Source: Achromobacter xylosoxidans A8 (lineage in GTDB: Bacteria > Pseudomonadota > Gammaproteobacteria > Burkholderiales > Burkholderiaceae_B). Taken from it: DNA of 64,000 bases. The notes under the pieces are model-generated. The model searched no databases. It was given only the letters and a program-made list of their open reading frames with translations, and was not told the DNA's origin. Below are positions 28,115-36,532 of this stretch, piece after piece; position 1 is the first letter of the stretch, and each line of letters starts with the position of its first letter. The position numbers and the translations under genes were made by a program. Location of the stretch: contig NC_014640.1 of the NCBI RefSeq assembly GCF_000165835.1, forward strand, positions 1,860,001 to 1,924,000, read 5' to 3'.

Positions 28115-29511
28115 TTGATCGCCCCGCGCACGATGCGCCGGTACCAGTAGTGCAGCAAGGCGGCCGACAGTCCCAAGCCGACCATGGCCATCAGCCACAT
28201 GCTGCCCGCGCCCTGAGGAGATCCAGGGACCAGGACGGCGCGCACGCCGTCCAGACCGCCGCGGCCCGGGCCGAAGCCGAACCACCAGCCGCCGACCAGG
28301 CCCACTCCCGCCAGGGCGACCACTTGCAGCAGCAGCGGCACCACCGCCACCTTGTAGGCGCGCAGCAGGTAGGAGTTGATGCATTGCATCGAGTCGAACA
28401 GATGGAACAGGGGCAGGACGGCCAGCAGTGTGGTCGCCACCGCGGCCACCTCGGGGTTGTTGGTATAGGCGGCCAGGATGAGCGGCCGGCCCGCCAGCAG
28501 CACCGCTGCGGTGAGCAGCGCGCCCAGGATGCCGAGCGTCAGGCCCGCCATGCCGGTGCGGTGCGCATGCGCGAGATTGCCCGCGCCGATGGCCTGCGCG
28601 GTCAGGGCGGCCGTGGCCACGCCCAGCGCCATCGGCATCATGTAGCAGAGCGCGGCCAGGTTGGACATGATCTGGTGGCCGCCGGTCACGAAGGTGCCTT
28701 CGCGCGCCACCAGCAGGGCCATGAAGGTAAAGGCCGACACTTCCACCAGATACGAGCCGCCCATGGGGATGCCCAGGCGCAACAGCTCCTTGAGCGTCTT
28801 CCAGTCGGGCTTGCCGACGTGCAGCTTGAAGCGCCGGTAGTAGCGGTCATGGGTGATGACCCACAGGCCCAGGCCCAGGCTCATCCACGACACCACGGCC
28901 GTCGCCAGGCCGGCGCCGGTGGCGCCCATGGCCGGCAGGCCAAGATTGCCGTAAATGAAGAGCCAGTTGAAGAAAGCCTTGAAGCCGATCGCCGTCAGGT
29001 TGATGGCCATGACCAGCTTGGGGCGCGAGACCGAGGTGCCCAGCGCGTAGATGGTGCGGAACACCAGGGCCGCAGGCAGCGCCAGCACCAGGGCCTGCAG
29101 ATAGGAGCCGATGCGTTCGCGCACGCCTGGGGCGACTTCGCCCGACATGGACAGCCACATGTCCGGGAACAGCAGCAGCACCGCGCCGACCACCGACAGC
29201 CCCAGCGCCAGCCACACGCCCTGGCCCCAGCTGCGCCCAACCTCGAGGTTGTTGCCGGCGCCGAAGTGCTGGGCCAGGATGGGGATCAGGGCGTGCACCA
29301 CGCCCATCAGCCCGACAAAGATGGTGATGTAGATGGACGCGGACAAGGCCATCGCCGCCAGGTCGGCGGCGCTGGAGTGGCCCGTCATGGCGGTGTCGAG
29401 CACGCCGAAGGAGATGCCGGCCCATTGGCTGACCAGTACCGGCCAGGCCTGCCGGGCTATGCCGCGCAGGGTGGCGCCGAAACTCATCGGCGCGGCGGAC
29501 GCGGGCGTCAT
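28111..29511 (-). CDS. MATE family efflux transporter
   Basis: 466 residues with about twelve membrane helices and the MATE opening (ARQAWPVLVSQWAGISFGVLDTAMTGHSSAADLAAMAL). NorM-like sodium- or proton-driven exporter; substrate unknown. Its start overlaps the stop of the upstream glycosyltransferase gene by four bases (29508-29511), so the two are co-translated, an unusual pairing. Confidence 0.9.
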   Translation of the reverse strand: MTPASAAPMSFGATLRGIARQAWPVLVSQWAGISFGVLDTAMTGHSSAADLAAMALSASIYITIFVGLMGVVHALIPILAQHFGAGNNLEVGRSWGQGVWLALGLSVVGAVLLLFPDMWLSMSGEVAPGVRERIGSYLQALVLALPAALVFRTIYALGTSVSRPKLVMAINLTAIGFKAFFNWLFIYGNLGLPAMGATGAGLATAVVSWMSLGLGLWVITHDRYYRRFKLHVGKPDWKTLKELLRLGIPMGGSYLVEVSAFTFMALLVAREGTFVTGGHQIMSNLAALCYMMPMALGVATAALTAQAIGAGNLAHAHRTGMAGLTLGILGALLTAAVLLAGRPLILAAYTNNPEVAAVATTLLAVLPLFHLFDSMQCINSYLLRAYKVAVVPLLLQVVALAGVGLVGGWWFGFGPGRGGLDGVRAVLVPGSPQGAGSMWLMAMVGLGLSAALLHYWYRRIVRGAIK

Positions 29512-31238
29512 CGGGGGGCGCCGACTCTAAGCAGGCGGAACACTTCCTGGCGGTCGGCGCGCCGGCCACCTTGCCACAGTACTTCGGCGCCGTCGCTGTA
29601 GGCGGCGGTATTGTCCCGCAGGCTCTGGTTGCTGGTCTGTTGCAGCACCAGCGTGCACTTGGAGTCGAACGTGAACGTCAGGTTATTGAAGATCAGGAAC
29701 GAGGCGCGCTGCCCGCTGCCCAGGCTCAGTCCGCGCACGCACTCGCCGGGGCGCACGTTCTGCTCCAGCGCCTGTGCCAACTGCCCAGACACGGTGCGAT
29801 AGCTGCGGGCGTAGTCCACGGCGGGCTGCCACAGCAGCACCAGCAGGATCCACGTAACGGTCAGGCCCCCGGCCGACAGCACGGTGCCGCGCCACAGCGC
29901 CTGCGGCCGCACCCGCAGCCGCCAGACCACCAGCGCGATCCAGCCCACGGTAAAAACAATGGCCAGCGCGAACGCCACCCAGGAGATCTCGGGGTCGTAG
30001 CCGGTGGTCTGGCGCGCGATATTGCGGGAAATCTGTGCCGGCCATCCGAAGTGCAGGGCGACCCAGCCCAGCCAGACCGTGGTTGCCGTCAGCGAAAAGC
30101 ACATGACGGCGAACCAGTCCAGGGTGTTGACCACGCCACGGCGCAGCGTGGGCAGCGAAAACGCGCCCAACACCGCGCAAGGCACGGCCAGCAGCACATA
30201 TTCGGAGTCGGACGCTTCTTCCAGGCCGAACAGCACTGCCGCGGAGCACACCAACAGGGTCAGCGGCAGCCAGATATGGGGCGCATAAAGCCAGGCGCGC
30301 CAGCGCCAGATGGCCAGCAGGGCCAACGGCCAGGTGGGCCACAGGTACCAGGGCAGGTCGCGCAGGGTGCGCCCGATGTCATGCCAGGAGGGCACGGCGA
30401 AGGACGACAGGTTCCAGATCTTCCAGTTGCGGATCCAATACTCGCTGCTATGGCTGGCGGGAATCCACCAAGCCAGGATCAGAAGGGCCGCCAGCAGCGC
30501 GGCCCAGGGCAGCCAGCGGCGGCATTTCCACAGCCGGCTGCGCGGATAGAAGGCCAGGGCCGCGCCCACCATGATGGGGATGGCGCCGACCCAGCCGCGG
30601 GTCAGGAAGCTGGCCGCCAGGGCAATGCCCAGGGTGGTGCTGCCGGTGAAGGGCCGGTCTATGCTGCGCGCCAGCGAATAGAAGGCCAGCGCCTGCCACG
30701 CCATGATGGCGGGCACGACGGTGGTTTCGTGGGTGCGCTGCAGGATGCCGACCGTGGCCAGCAGCAGGAGCAGCGCGGCGTCGGCCAGCATGCGCCCGTA
30801 ATCACGAGGTTCGGGTTCGCCGCCGAAGGGCAGGGCCAGCGGCTGCGCTTCGGCGCGGCGGCCCAGCAGGTAGGTGCCGTACCAGACGCTGGTCGCGGTG
30901 ATGCCGAACCACAGCAGATTGGGCAGGCGGCCGGCGGTGATGTCGCCGATGAAGGGGCCGAACAGCCAGATGCAGATCGCGCCCACCCAGGTGATCAGCG
31001 GCCCTTCCTCGGCGTGGGCCAGGTGCCCCACCTGCGGCAGCAGCCAGGTGATGCCGCCTTCGCGGATCGCCGTGACCATGGTCGCCAGCCCCACCGCATC
31101 ATCAGTTTTCCACGGGTCGCGCATGAACAGGCCGGCCACGATATAGGCCAGCGACAAGCCCAGCAGGATCAGCCTGGGCAGTTTCGCGGTGGCCACGGAC
31201 GTGAGCCGGGCCGGAGTGGAAATGGAAAGTGGGGACAC
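29508..31238 (-). CDS. GT39/ArnT-like membrane glycosyltransferase
   Basis: 576-residue integral membrane protein with about twelve helices. The first loop has the acidic MRDPWKTDDA signature of dolichyl-phosphate-mannose/ArnT-type transferases. These use polyprenyl-phosphate sugars to modify lipid A, proteins or other envelope targets. The start is a GTG at 31238 with no obvious ribosome site, so the exact start is uncertain. It is followed by, and overlaps, the MATE gene. Confidence 0.8.
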   Translation of the reverse strand: MSPLSISTPARLTSVATAKLPRLILLGLSLAYIVAGLFMRDPWKTDDAVGLATMVTAIREGGITWLLPQVGHLAHAEEGPLITWVGAICIWLFGPFIGDITAGRLPNLLWFGITATSVWYGTYLLGRRAEAQPLALPFGGEPEPRDYGRMLADAALLLLLATVGILQRTHETTVVPAIMAWQALAFYSLARSIDRPFTGSTTLGIALAASFLTRGWVGAIPIMVGAALAFYPRSRLWKCRRWLPWAALLAALLILAWWIPASHSSEYWIRNWKIWNLSSFAVPSWHDIGRTLRDLPWYLWPTWPLALLAIWRWRAWLYAPHIWLPLTLLVCSAAVLFGLEEASDSEYVLLAVPCAVLGAFSLPTLRRGVVNTLDWFAVMCFSLTATTVWLGWVALHFGWPAQISRNIARQTTGYDPEISWVAFALAIVFTVGWIALVVWRLRVRPQALWRGTVLSAGGLTVTWILLVLLWQPAVDYARSYRTVSGQLAQALEQNVRPGECVRGLSLGSGQRASFLIFNNLTFTFDSKCTLVLQQTSNQSLRDNTAAYSDGAEVLWQGGRRADRQEVFRLLRVGAPR

Positions 31239-31305
31239 GGGCGTTAATGTAACCGAGTGGTCTGATTGCGCTAGTACCCGGCGTCAAGATTGAACTGCCA
31301 GGGAG

Positions 31306-31335
31306 AAAAAAAAGCAGCCCGGAGGCTGCCTTTTT
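31306..31335 (-). terminator. Terminator of rpmE2
   Basis: GCAGCC and GGCTGC arms with a 4-base loop. On the minus strand the stem is followed by eight thymines (31306-31313). It lies 28 bases beyond the L31 stop. Confidence 0.88.
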
Positions 31336-31362
31336 GCTGCGGCTCCCGCGGGAGCGACAGGA

Positions 31363-31629
31363 TCAGGAAGCGGACTTGACCGTGCCGGCAGTGCGGGCGA
31401 AACGGGCGCGGAACTTTTCCACGCGGCCGGTTTCGACGATGCGGGTCTGGGCGCCCGTGTAGAACGGGTGCGATTCGGAGGTCACGTCGCACTTGAAGAG
31501 CGGGTACGTCTTGCCGTCGATTTCAACGGTTTCGCGCGTGTGCACGGTCGAACGGGTGATGAACTTGTTGCCCGTTTGCAGATCGGCGAAGACGACTTCG
31601 CGGTATTCGGGGTGAATGCCTTCTTTCAT
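31363..31629 (-). CDS. rpmE2: 50S ribosomal protein L31, type B
   Basis: 88 residues. [24 protein letters not shown] and [15 protein letters not shown] are typical of type B L31. It lacks the CxxC zinc pair of the type A protein; only one cysteine is present. Such zinc-free paralogues often replace the zinc form when zinc is scarce, but no Zur box was identified here. Confidence 0.93.
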   Translation of the reverse strand: MKEGIHPEYREVVFADLQTGNKFITRSTVHTRETVEIDGKTYPLFKCDVTSESHPFYTGAQTRIVETGRVEKFRARFARTAGTVKSAS

Positions 31630-31795
31630 GGTGCTTTCCTAGGGCTCTTCCGAGCCTTGCAAGTTGTTAGGGTCGCCAGCCAGGAAGCGCGGTAATCCCG
31701 TCCGCCCGGCAAATCCGCCGATATGCTCATCGGGTTTGCCCAGCGGCCGGATACTCGTCGACTATTCCAGCCACGTATCCAAAAAGTAACCCCAA

Positions 31796-31825
31796 ATTCT
31801 AGCATGGGAATTTTGGCTCGGCCAA
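31796..31825 (-). promoter_or_regulatory. Likely rpmE2 promoter
   Basis: On the minus strand TTGGCC (31825-31820), an 18-base spacer and TAGAAT (31801-31796). This gives a leader of about 160 bases before rpmE2. Confidence 0.5.
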
Positions 31826-31867
31826 GAGGAAAGGAGGCCCTTGGGGAGGGGCGCCCTTGCCAAAATT
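31809..31867. repeat. Nested inverted repeat after kynA
   Basis: Outer arms AATTTTGGC (31809-31817) and GCCAAAATT (31859-31867) enclose inner arms CCAAG (31822-31826) and CTTGG (31840-31844) and the palindrome GGGCGCCC (31849-31856). It follows the kynA stop and contains the rpmE2 -35 region; no thymine run is seen. Confidence 0.5.
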
Positions 31868-31883
31868 GGGGTCGGATAAGGGT

Positions 31884-32732
31884 TTAAAGATCCGTGCGCA
31901 GCTTCCAGATCTCGGGGAACAGCACCACTTCCAGCATGCGCCGCAGGTAATCGACCCCCGACGTGCCGCCAGTGCCGCGCTTGAAGCCGATGACGCGTTC
32001 GACGGTGGTGACGTGGCGAAAGCGCCACAGGCGGAATGCGTCTTCCAGGTCGGTCAGCTTTTCCCCTAGCTGGTACAGGTCCCAGTAGCGGTCGGGCTCG
32101 CGGTAGACCGTCAGCCAGGCGGCCTCCACGCCGGCCGACGCCTGGTAGGGCTGGGTCCAGTCGCGTTTGAGGTGGTCGGCCGGCACGTCCAGGCCGTGGC
32201 GGGCCAGCAGCCGCAAAGCCTCGTCGTACAGCGACGGGGCTTCATAGGCGCTGCGCACCTGGGCCAGCAGGTCGTCGCGGTGCGCATGCGGCTTGAGCAT
32301 GGCGGCGTTCTTGTTGCCCAACAGGAATTCGACCTGGCGGTACTGGTAGCTCTGGAATCCGCTGGAACGCGCCAGATAGGGGCGCAGCGCGGAGTATTCG
32401 GGCGGGGTCATGGTTGCCAGCACGTCCCAGGCATGGACCAGCTGTTCCATGATCTTGCTGACGCGGGCCAGCATCTTGAAGGCGGGTTGCAGCCGGTCGG
32501 CGGCCACGTTGGCGATGGCGGCGCGCAGTTCGTGCAGCATCAGCTTCATCCAGAGTTCGCTGGTCTGGTGCTGGATGATGAAGAGCATCTCGTTGTGCTC
32601 GGGCGACAGCGGATGCTGCGCGCCCAGCAGTTCGTCCAGATGCAGGTAGTCGCCGTAGGTCATGTCGCGCGTGAAGTCCAGCTGCGCTTTTTCCTGGCGG
32701 ACGATGTCCTCGGGGCGTTCGGAGTGGCTCAT
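31884..32732 (-). CDS. kynA: Tryptophan 2,3-dioxygenase
   Basis: 282-residue heme enzyme that opens the indole ring to N-formylkynurenine. Family blocks [17 protein letters not shown] and [19 protein letters not shown] (distal-pocket histidine region) are present. The ATG at 32732 has GGGAGA 6 bases upstream. A 40-codon open frame ends exactly over this start. kynB lies upstream on the same strand, but kynU is not between them. Confidence 0.95.
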   Translation of the reverse strand: MSHSERPEDIVRQEKAQLDFTRDMTYGDYLHLDELLGAQHPLSPEHNEMLFIIQHQTSELWMKLMLHELRAAIANVAADRLQPAFKMLARVSKIMEQLVHAWDVLATMTPPEYSALRPYLARSSGFQSYQYRQVEFLLGNKNAAMLKPHAHRDDLLAQVRSAYEAPSLYDEALRLLARHGLDVPADHLKRDWTQPYQASAGVEAAWLTVYREPDRYWDLYQLGEKLTDLEDAFRLWRFRHVTTVERVIGFKRGTGGTSGVDYLRRMLEVVLFPEIWKLRTDL

Positions 32733-32850
32733 GCGCGGTCTCCCTGGCAGGGCGGGGCGGCGCGGCGCGCGGATGCGGGCAGGGCGCGCCACGAGGGCGC
32801 ATGGGGACGGGCGCAGGCAAGCGCCGCGTGCGGATCGGAATGGTGTTTCA
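32729..32850 (-). CDS. Possible 40-residue leader peptide before kynA
   Basis: Starts ATG 32850 with GGAAG seven bases upstream and stops with TGA overlapping the kynA ATG (ATGA). The product ([20 protein letters not shown]...) is rich in His, Ala, Arg and Pro and has no tryptophan. Nothing is recognised by family. The evidence is only the ribosome site and the exact stop/start overlap. Confidence 0.35.
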
Positions 32851-32869
32851 TGGTCGAGCTTCCAGAACT

Positions 32870-32894
32870 GGCGGCCGATTTCGGATCGGCCGCC
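32870..32894. repeat. Hairpin between kynB and kynA
   Basis: Perfect 10-base arms GGCGGCCGAT and ATCGGCCGCC around a 5-base loop, 18 bases after the kynB stop. There is no thymine run. Possibly an RNA-processing or stability element dividing kynB from kynA. Confidence 0.55.
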
Positions 32895-32912
32895 CATGGC
32901 CAGCGGACCAGC

Positions 32913-33539
32913 CTACAGTTCGCGCAAGACGGCGCGGACCGGGCTGGCATCGGCCTGGACCAGCGCCAACGGCAGTGCGATCAACTCGTAATCGCCTTCC
33001 GGCACATCGTCGAGCACCAGGTTCTCCAGTACCCGCATGTCGTGCCGCAAGATCGTGTGGTGGCTGTCCAGGGTCTTGCTGGACGCGGGGTCGATGCTGG
33101 CCGTATCCAGGCCAATCAGCATGACGCCGCGTTCGGCCAGCCATTCGATGGTCTGGGGCGCGTAGGCGGAAAAATCGTCGGTCCACCAGTCCTGCGCGGC
33201 ATGCTTGGCGGTGCGGACCAGCACGCGGGGCGGCAGGTTCAAGGCCGCATGGGCCACGTGGTCCACCGTGATGAGGGGGCCGCAATCGATGGCGTGTATG
33301 ACGCGACAGGGCCCCAGGAACGGTTCCAGGGACACCGCGCCGATGGCGGCGGCGCCGTTCTGGTAGTGCAGGGGCGCGTCAGCATGCGCGCCGATGTGCG
33401 GCGACAGCGTGATTTCGCTGACGTTCACCGGGCAGCCGGGCGTAAGCGACCATTTCCATTGCTGGCGGTACGGCGTGTCGCCAGGAAAGACTGGCGACGC
33501 CGTGGAGACGGGCGGGGAGATGTCCCACAAGCGTTTCAT
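32913..33539 (-). CDS. kynB: Kynurenine formamidase (arylformamidase)
   Basis: 208-residue metal-dependent hydrolase of the cyclase/KynB family. It has the zinc motif HIGAHADAPLH near residue 49, and WDISPPVSTASPVFPGD at the N terminus. It turns N-formylkynurenine to kynurenine. Start ATG 33539; kynA follows after 180 bases. The kynureninase gene usual in this operon is missing here. Confidence 0.93.
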   Translation of the reverse strand: MKRLWDISPPVSTASPVFPGDTPYRQQWKWSLTPGCPVNVSEITLSPHIGAHADAPLHYQNGAAAIGAVSLEPFLGPCRVIHAIDCGPLITVDHVAHAALNLPPRVLVRTAKHAAQDWWTDDFSAYAPQTIEWLAERGVMLIGLDTASIDPASSKTLDSHHTILRHDMRVLENLVLDDVPEGDYELIALPLALVQADASPVRAVLREL

Positions 33540-33624
33540 GTCAGGCGGAATGGGTCGGAAGATGCGTTAAGCCTAAAACAATTGCGGGCGCTAGTCTAAC
33601 GAATTCGGGAGCTGTCCGCAGCCC

Positions 33625-34302
33625 CTACAGGCCGCCGAGTTCGGCCATGGAGATGACCGTCCCGGCGGCGACGATCAGATGGTCCACCAGCCGGATGTCC
33701 ACCAGCGCCAACGCCTGTTTCAGGTGCTGCGTGAAGCCGCGGTCCGCGGCGCTGGGCTCGGCCAGGCCGGACGGATGGTTATGGGCGATGATCAGGGCCG
33801 CTGCATGGTGCCGCAGCGCCTCGCGCACGACCTCGCGGGGGTAGACCGATGCCTGGGACAGGGTGCCGCGCGCCAGCTCGCCCGTGGCGATGAGTCGCAG
33901 CCGGTTGTCCAGATAGAGCGCGATGCAGTGTTCCACCTGGCGGTGCCCCAGCGCCATTTTGCAATATTCCTTTACCTGCAACGGGTGGGCCAGGTTGCTA
34001 TTGCGGGTCAGATCCTCTTCGATGGCGCGGCGCGCCAGTTCCAGCAGGGCGACCAGCATGCAGGCCTTGGCCGCACCCAGGCCGGGGACCGCGGTCAGTT
34101 CCTCGGGCGTCGCGCCCAGCAGGCCCCGCAGGCCGCCGAATCTGGCCAGCAACTGGCTGCCCAATTGCACCACGTCCAGGCCGGGAATGCCGGTGCGCAG
34201 GGCGATGGCGAGCAATTCCGAGTCCTGGAGCGATCCGGCGCCGTGGCGCAGCAAGCGCTCCCTGGGGCGCTCGTGTTTGGGCAGCCGATCGGACAATTTC
34301 AT
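33625..34302 (-). CDS. radC: RadC/JAB-domain protein
   Basis: 225 residues: N-terminal helix-hairpin-helix part and a C-terminal JAMM-like domain with HNHPSGLAEPSAADRGFTQHL (metal site HxH...D). Historically called DNA repair protein RadC; a repair role is doubtful. It is convergent with nothing, divergent from fkpB, with 29 bases between the two ORF starts. Confidence 0.92.
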   Translation of the reverse strand: MKLSDRLPKHERPRERLLRHGAGSLQDSELLAIALRTGIPGLDVVQLGSQLLARFGGLRGLLGATPEELTAVPGLGAAKACMLVALLELARRAIEEDLTRNSNLAHPLQVKEYCKMALGHRQVEHCIALYLDNRLRLIATGELARGTLSQASVYPREVVREALRHHAAALIIAHNHPSGLAEPSAADRGFTQHLKQALALVDIRLVDHLIVAAGTVISMAELGGL

Positions 34303-34331
34303 AAGAGGCTCTAAAATCAGGGTTTATTCAA

Positions 34332-34829
34332 TTGCATATACGGTGGCAGATCTTGAGCATCGCCTCTAACGAAGTGAACGTTTTTGTCCGTCCGGATTCC
34401 TACCTGACGCTGCACTACCGCATCACGCTGGCCTCCGGGCCGGGCAAGGATTCCGTGTTCGCCGACACCTTCGACGGCCGTCCCGGCACGCTGCAGATGG
34501 GCAGCGGCCAATGGGCGCCCGGCCTGGAAGCGGCGCTGGTCGGCCGCGCCGAAGGCGAGCGCTTCAGCGTCACGGTCGAGCCGGCCGACGCTTATGGCGA
34601 GCGCAACCCCGAGCTCATCCAGCGCGTCACGCGCGCCATGCTGGCTGAGCATGCGGGCGCCGACGCCACCTTCGAGCCGGGCGACCTGGTGGAATTCGCC
34701 GCGCCCAATGGCGGACGCTATTCGGGCGTCCTGAAGGAAATCAACGACGAATCGGCCCTGTTCGATTTCAACCACCCGCTCGCGGGCATCAGCTTGCGGG
34801 TCGACGTGGCGCTCTTGGGAGTCCTCTGA
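34332..34829 (+). CDS. fkpB: FKBP-type peptidyl-prolyl isomerase (FkpB/SlpA)
   Basis: Up to 165 residues. FKBP fold with [43 protein letters not shown] and an inserted IF domain ([13 protein letters not shown]). The start is unclear: TTG 34332, TTG 34353 or GTG 34374 are in frame and none has a good ribosome site. The stop overlaps the ispH ATG, the usual fkpB-ispH pair. Confidence 0.9.
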   Translation: MHIRWQILSIASNEVNVFVRPDSYLTLHYRITLASGPGKDSVFADTFDGRPGTLQMGSGQWAPGLEAALVGRAEGERFSVTVEPADAYGERNPELIQRVTRAMLAEHAGADATFEPGDLVEFAAPNGGRYSGVLKEINDESALFDFNHPLAGISLRVDVALLGVL

Positions 34830-35806
34830 TGAGCCAGGTTGTCACCGCCGCCGACGCCGAAGTCCTGCTGGCGCAGCCGCGCGGCTTCTGTGCCGGCGTG
34901 GATCGCGCCATCGACATCGTCGAACGCGCGCTCGAACTGCACGGCGCGCCCATCTACGTGCGCCACGAGATCGTCCACAACCGCTACGTGGTCGAAGACC
35001 TGCGCGCCAAGGGCGCCATCTTCATCGACGAGCTGGACGACGCGCCCGCCGGCGCCATCGTGGTGTTCTCGGCGCACGGCGTGTCCAAGGCGGTGCGGGC
35101 CGAGGCCGATTCGCGCGGGCTGCGCGTGTTCGACGCCACCTGCCCGCTGGTCACCAAGGTCCATATCGAGGTGGCCCGCATGCGCGCCGCCGGCCGCGAG
35201 ATCATCATGATCGGCCACAAAGGTCATCCCGAAGTCGAAGGCACGCTGGGCCAGGCCCAGGGCGGCATGTACCTGGTCGAGACCGTCGAGGACGTCGCCG
35301 GCCTGCAGGTGGCCGACCCCGAAAACCTGGCCTACGTCACGCAGACCACCTTGTCGGTGGATGACGCGGCGGCCGTGTCGCGGGCGCTGAAGGAGCGCTT
35401 CCCCAGCATCGTCGAGCCCAAGAAAAGCGATATCTGCTACGCCACCCAGAACCGCCAGGACGCGGTCAAGGTGATGGCGCCGGATTGCGACCTGGTGCTG
35501 GTGGTGGGCAGCCCCAATAGTTCCAACTCCAACCGGCTGCGCGAAGTGGCCGAGCGCAAGGGCGTGGCGTCCTACCTGATCGATGGTGCGCAGTCCATCG
35601 ATCCGGCCTGGCTGGTGGATCGCAAGCGTATCGGCGTGACGGCGGGCGCATCCGCGCCCGAGATCCTGGTGCAGCAGGTCATCGACCGGGTCAAGGAATT
35701 GGGCGCGGTGTCGGTGCGCACCATGCCGGGCCTGGAAGAGAATGTGGCGTTCCCGCTGCCCAAGGGCCTGTCCCGCAAGTCGGCGCAGACGGAATCGCTG
35801 GAATAA
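34829..35806 (+). CDS. ispH: 4-hydroxy-3-methylbut-2-enyl diphosphate reductase
   Basis: 325-residue iron-sulfur enzyme of the last step of the MEP isoprenoid pathway (LytB). It has the three cluster cysteines: [21 protein letters not shown] and [10 protein letters not shown]. The start overlaps the fkpB stop by one base (TGATG). Confidence 0.96.
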   Translation: MSQVVTAADAEVLLAQPRGFCAGVDRAIDIVERALELHGAPIYVRHEIVHNRYVVEDLRAKGAIFIDELDDAPAGAIVVFSAHGVSKAVRAEADSRGLRVFDATCPLVTKVHIEVARMRAAGREIIMIGHKGHPEVEGTLGQAQGGMYLVETVEDVAGLQVADPENLAYVTQTTLSVDDAAAVSRALKERFPSIVEPKKSDICYATQNRQDAVKVMAPDCDLVLVVGSPNSSNSNRLREVAERKGVASYLIDGAQSIDPAWLVDRKRIGVTAGASAPEILVQQVIDRVKELGAVSVRTMPGLEENVAFPLPKGLSRKSAQTESLE

Positions 35807-35864
35807 GCAGGCGGGCGCCGCGCGACCGCGCGGCGCTGCCGCATCAGAACATCAAGGAGACTTC

Positions 35865-36509
35865 ATGCAGTTGTACAGCTACTTTCGCAGCTCGGCCGCG
35901 TACCGGGTGCGCATCGCCCTGAATCTCAAGGGGCTGCCCTACGAATACCTGCCCGTGCATCTGCTGAAGGACGGCGGCCAGCAGCTGTCGGCGGATTACC
36001 GCAAGGTGAATCCGACCGCGCTGGTGCCCACGCTGGTCGACGGCGACGCCGTCATCGGCCAGTCGCTGGCCATCATTGAATACCTGGAAGAAACGCATCC
36101 CGAGGTGCCGCTGCTGCCGGCGGACGCGATAGGCCGCGCTCGGGTGCGCGACCTGGCGCTGGGCATCGCCTGCGACACGCATCCCTTGAACAATCTGCGC
36201 GTGCTGAAGTACCTGAAGCACACCCTGGGCGTGGACGAGGCCGCCAAGACCGCCTGGTACAAGCACTGGGTGCATCAGGGCCTGGAGGCCCTGGAGGCGC
36301 AGCTGGCGGGCTCTGCCGCCACCGGCCGTTTCTGCCATGGCGACACGCCCACGATCGCCGACCTGTGCCTGGTGCCCCAGGTGGCGAACGCCCAGCGTTT
36401 CGACTGCGATCTGTCGGCCATGCCCAACGTCGTGCGTATTGATGCCGCCTGCCGCGCGCTGCCGGCCTTCGATGCGGCCGCGCCGGGCAAGCAGCCCGAC
36501 GCGGAGTAG
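35865..36509 (+). CDS. maiA: Maleylacetoacetate isomerase (zeta-class GST)
   Basis: 214 residues. The N-terminal thioredoxin-like domain has SSAAYRVRIALNLKGLPYEY, the zeta-class glutathione site (SS..RVR), followed by an all-helical C-terminal domain. It isomerises maleylacetoacetate in tyrosine breakdown. AAGGAG precedes the ATG. No other homogentisate genes are near. Confidence 0.88.
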   Translation: MQLYSYFRSSAAYRVRIALNLKGLPYEYLPVHLLKDGGQQLSADYRKVNPTALVPTLVDGDAVIGQSLAIIEYLEETHPEVPLLPADAIGRARVRDLALGIACDTHPLNNLRVLKYLKHTLGVDEAAKTAWYKHWVHQGLEALEAQLAGSAATGRFCHGDTPTIADLCLVPQVANAQRFDCDLSAMPNVVRIDAACRALPAFDAAAPGKQPDAE

Positions 36510-36532
36510 CGGCTAACCGGGTGCGGACCGGC

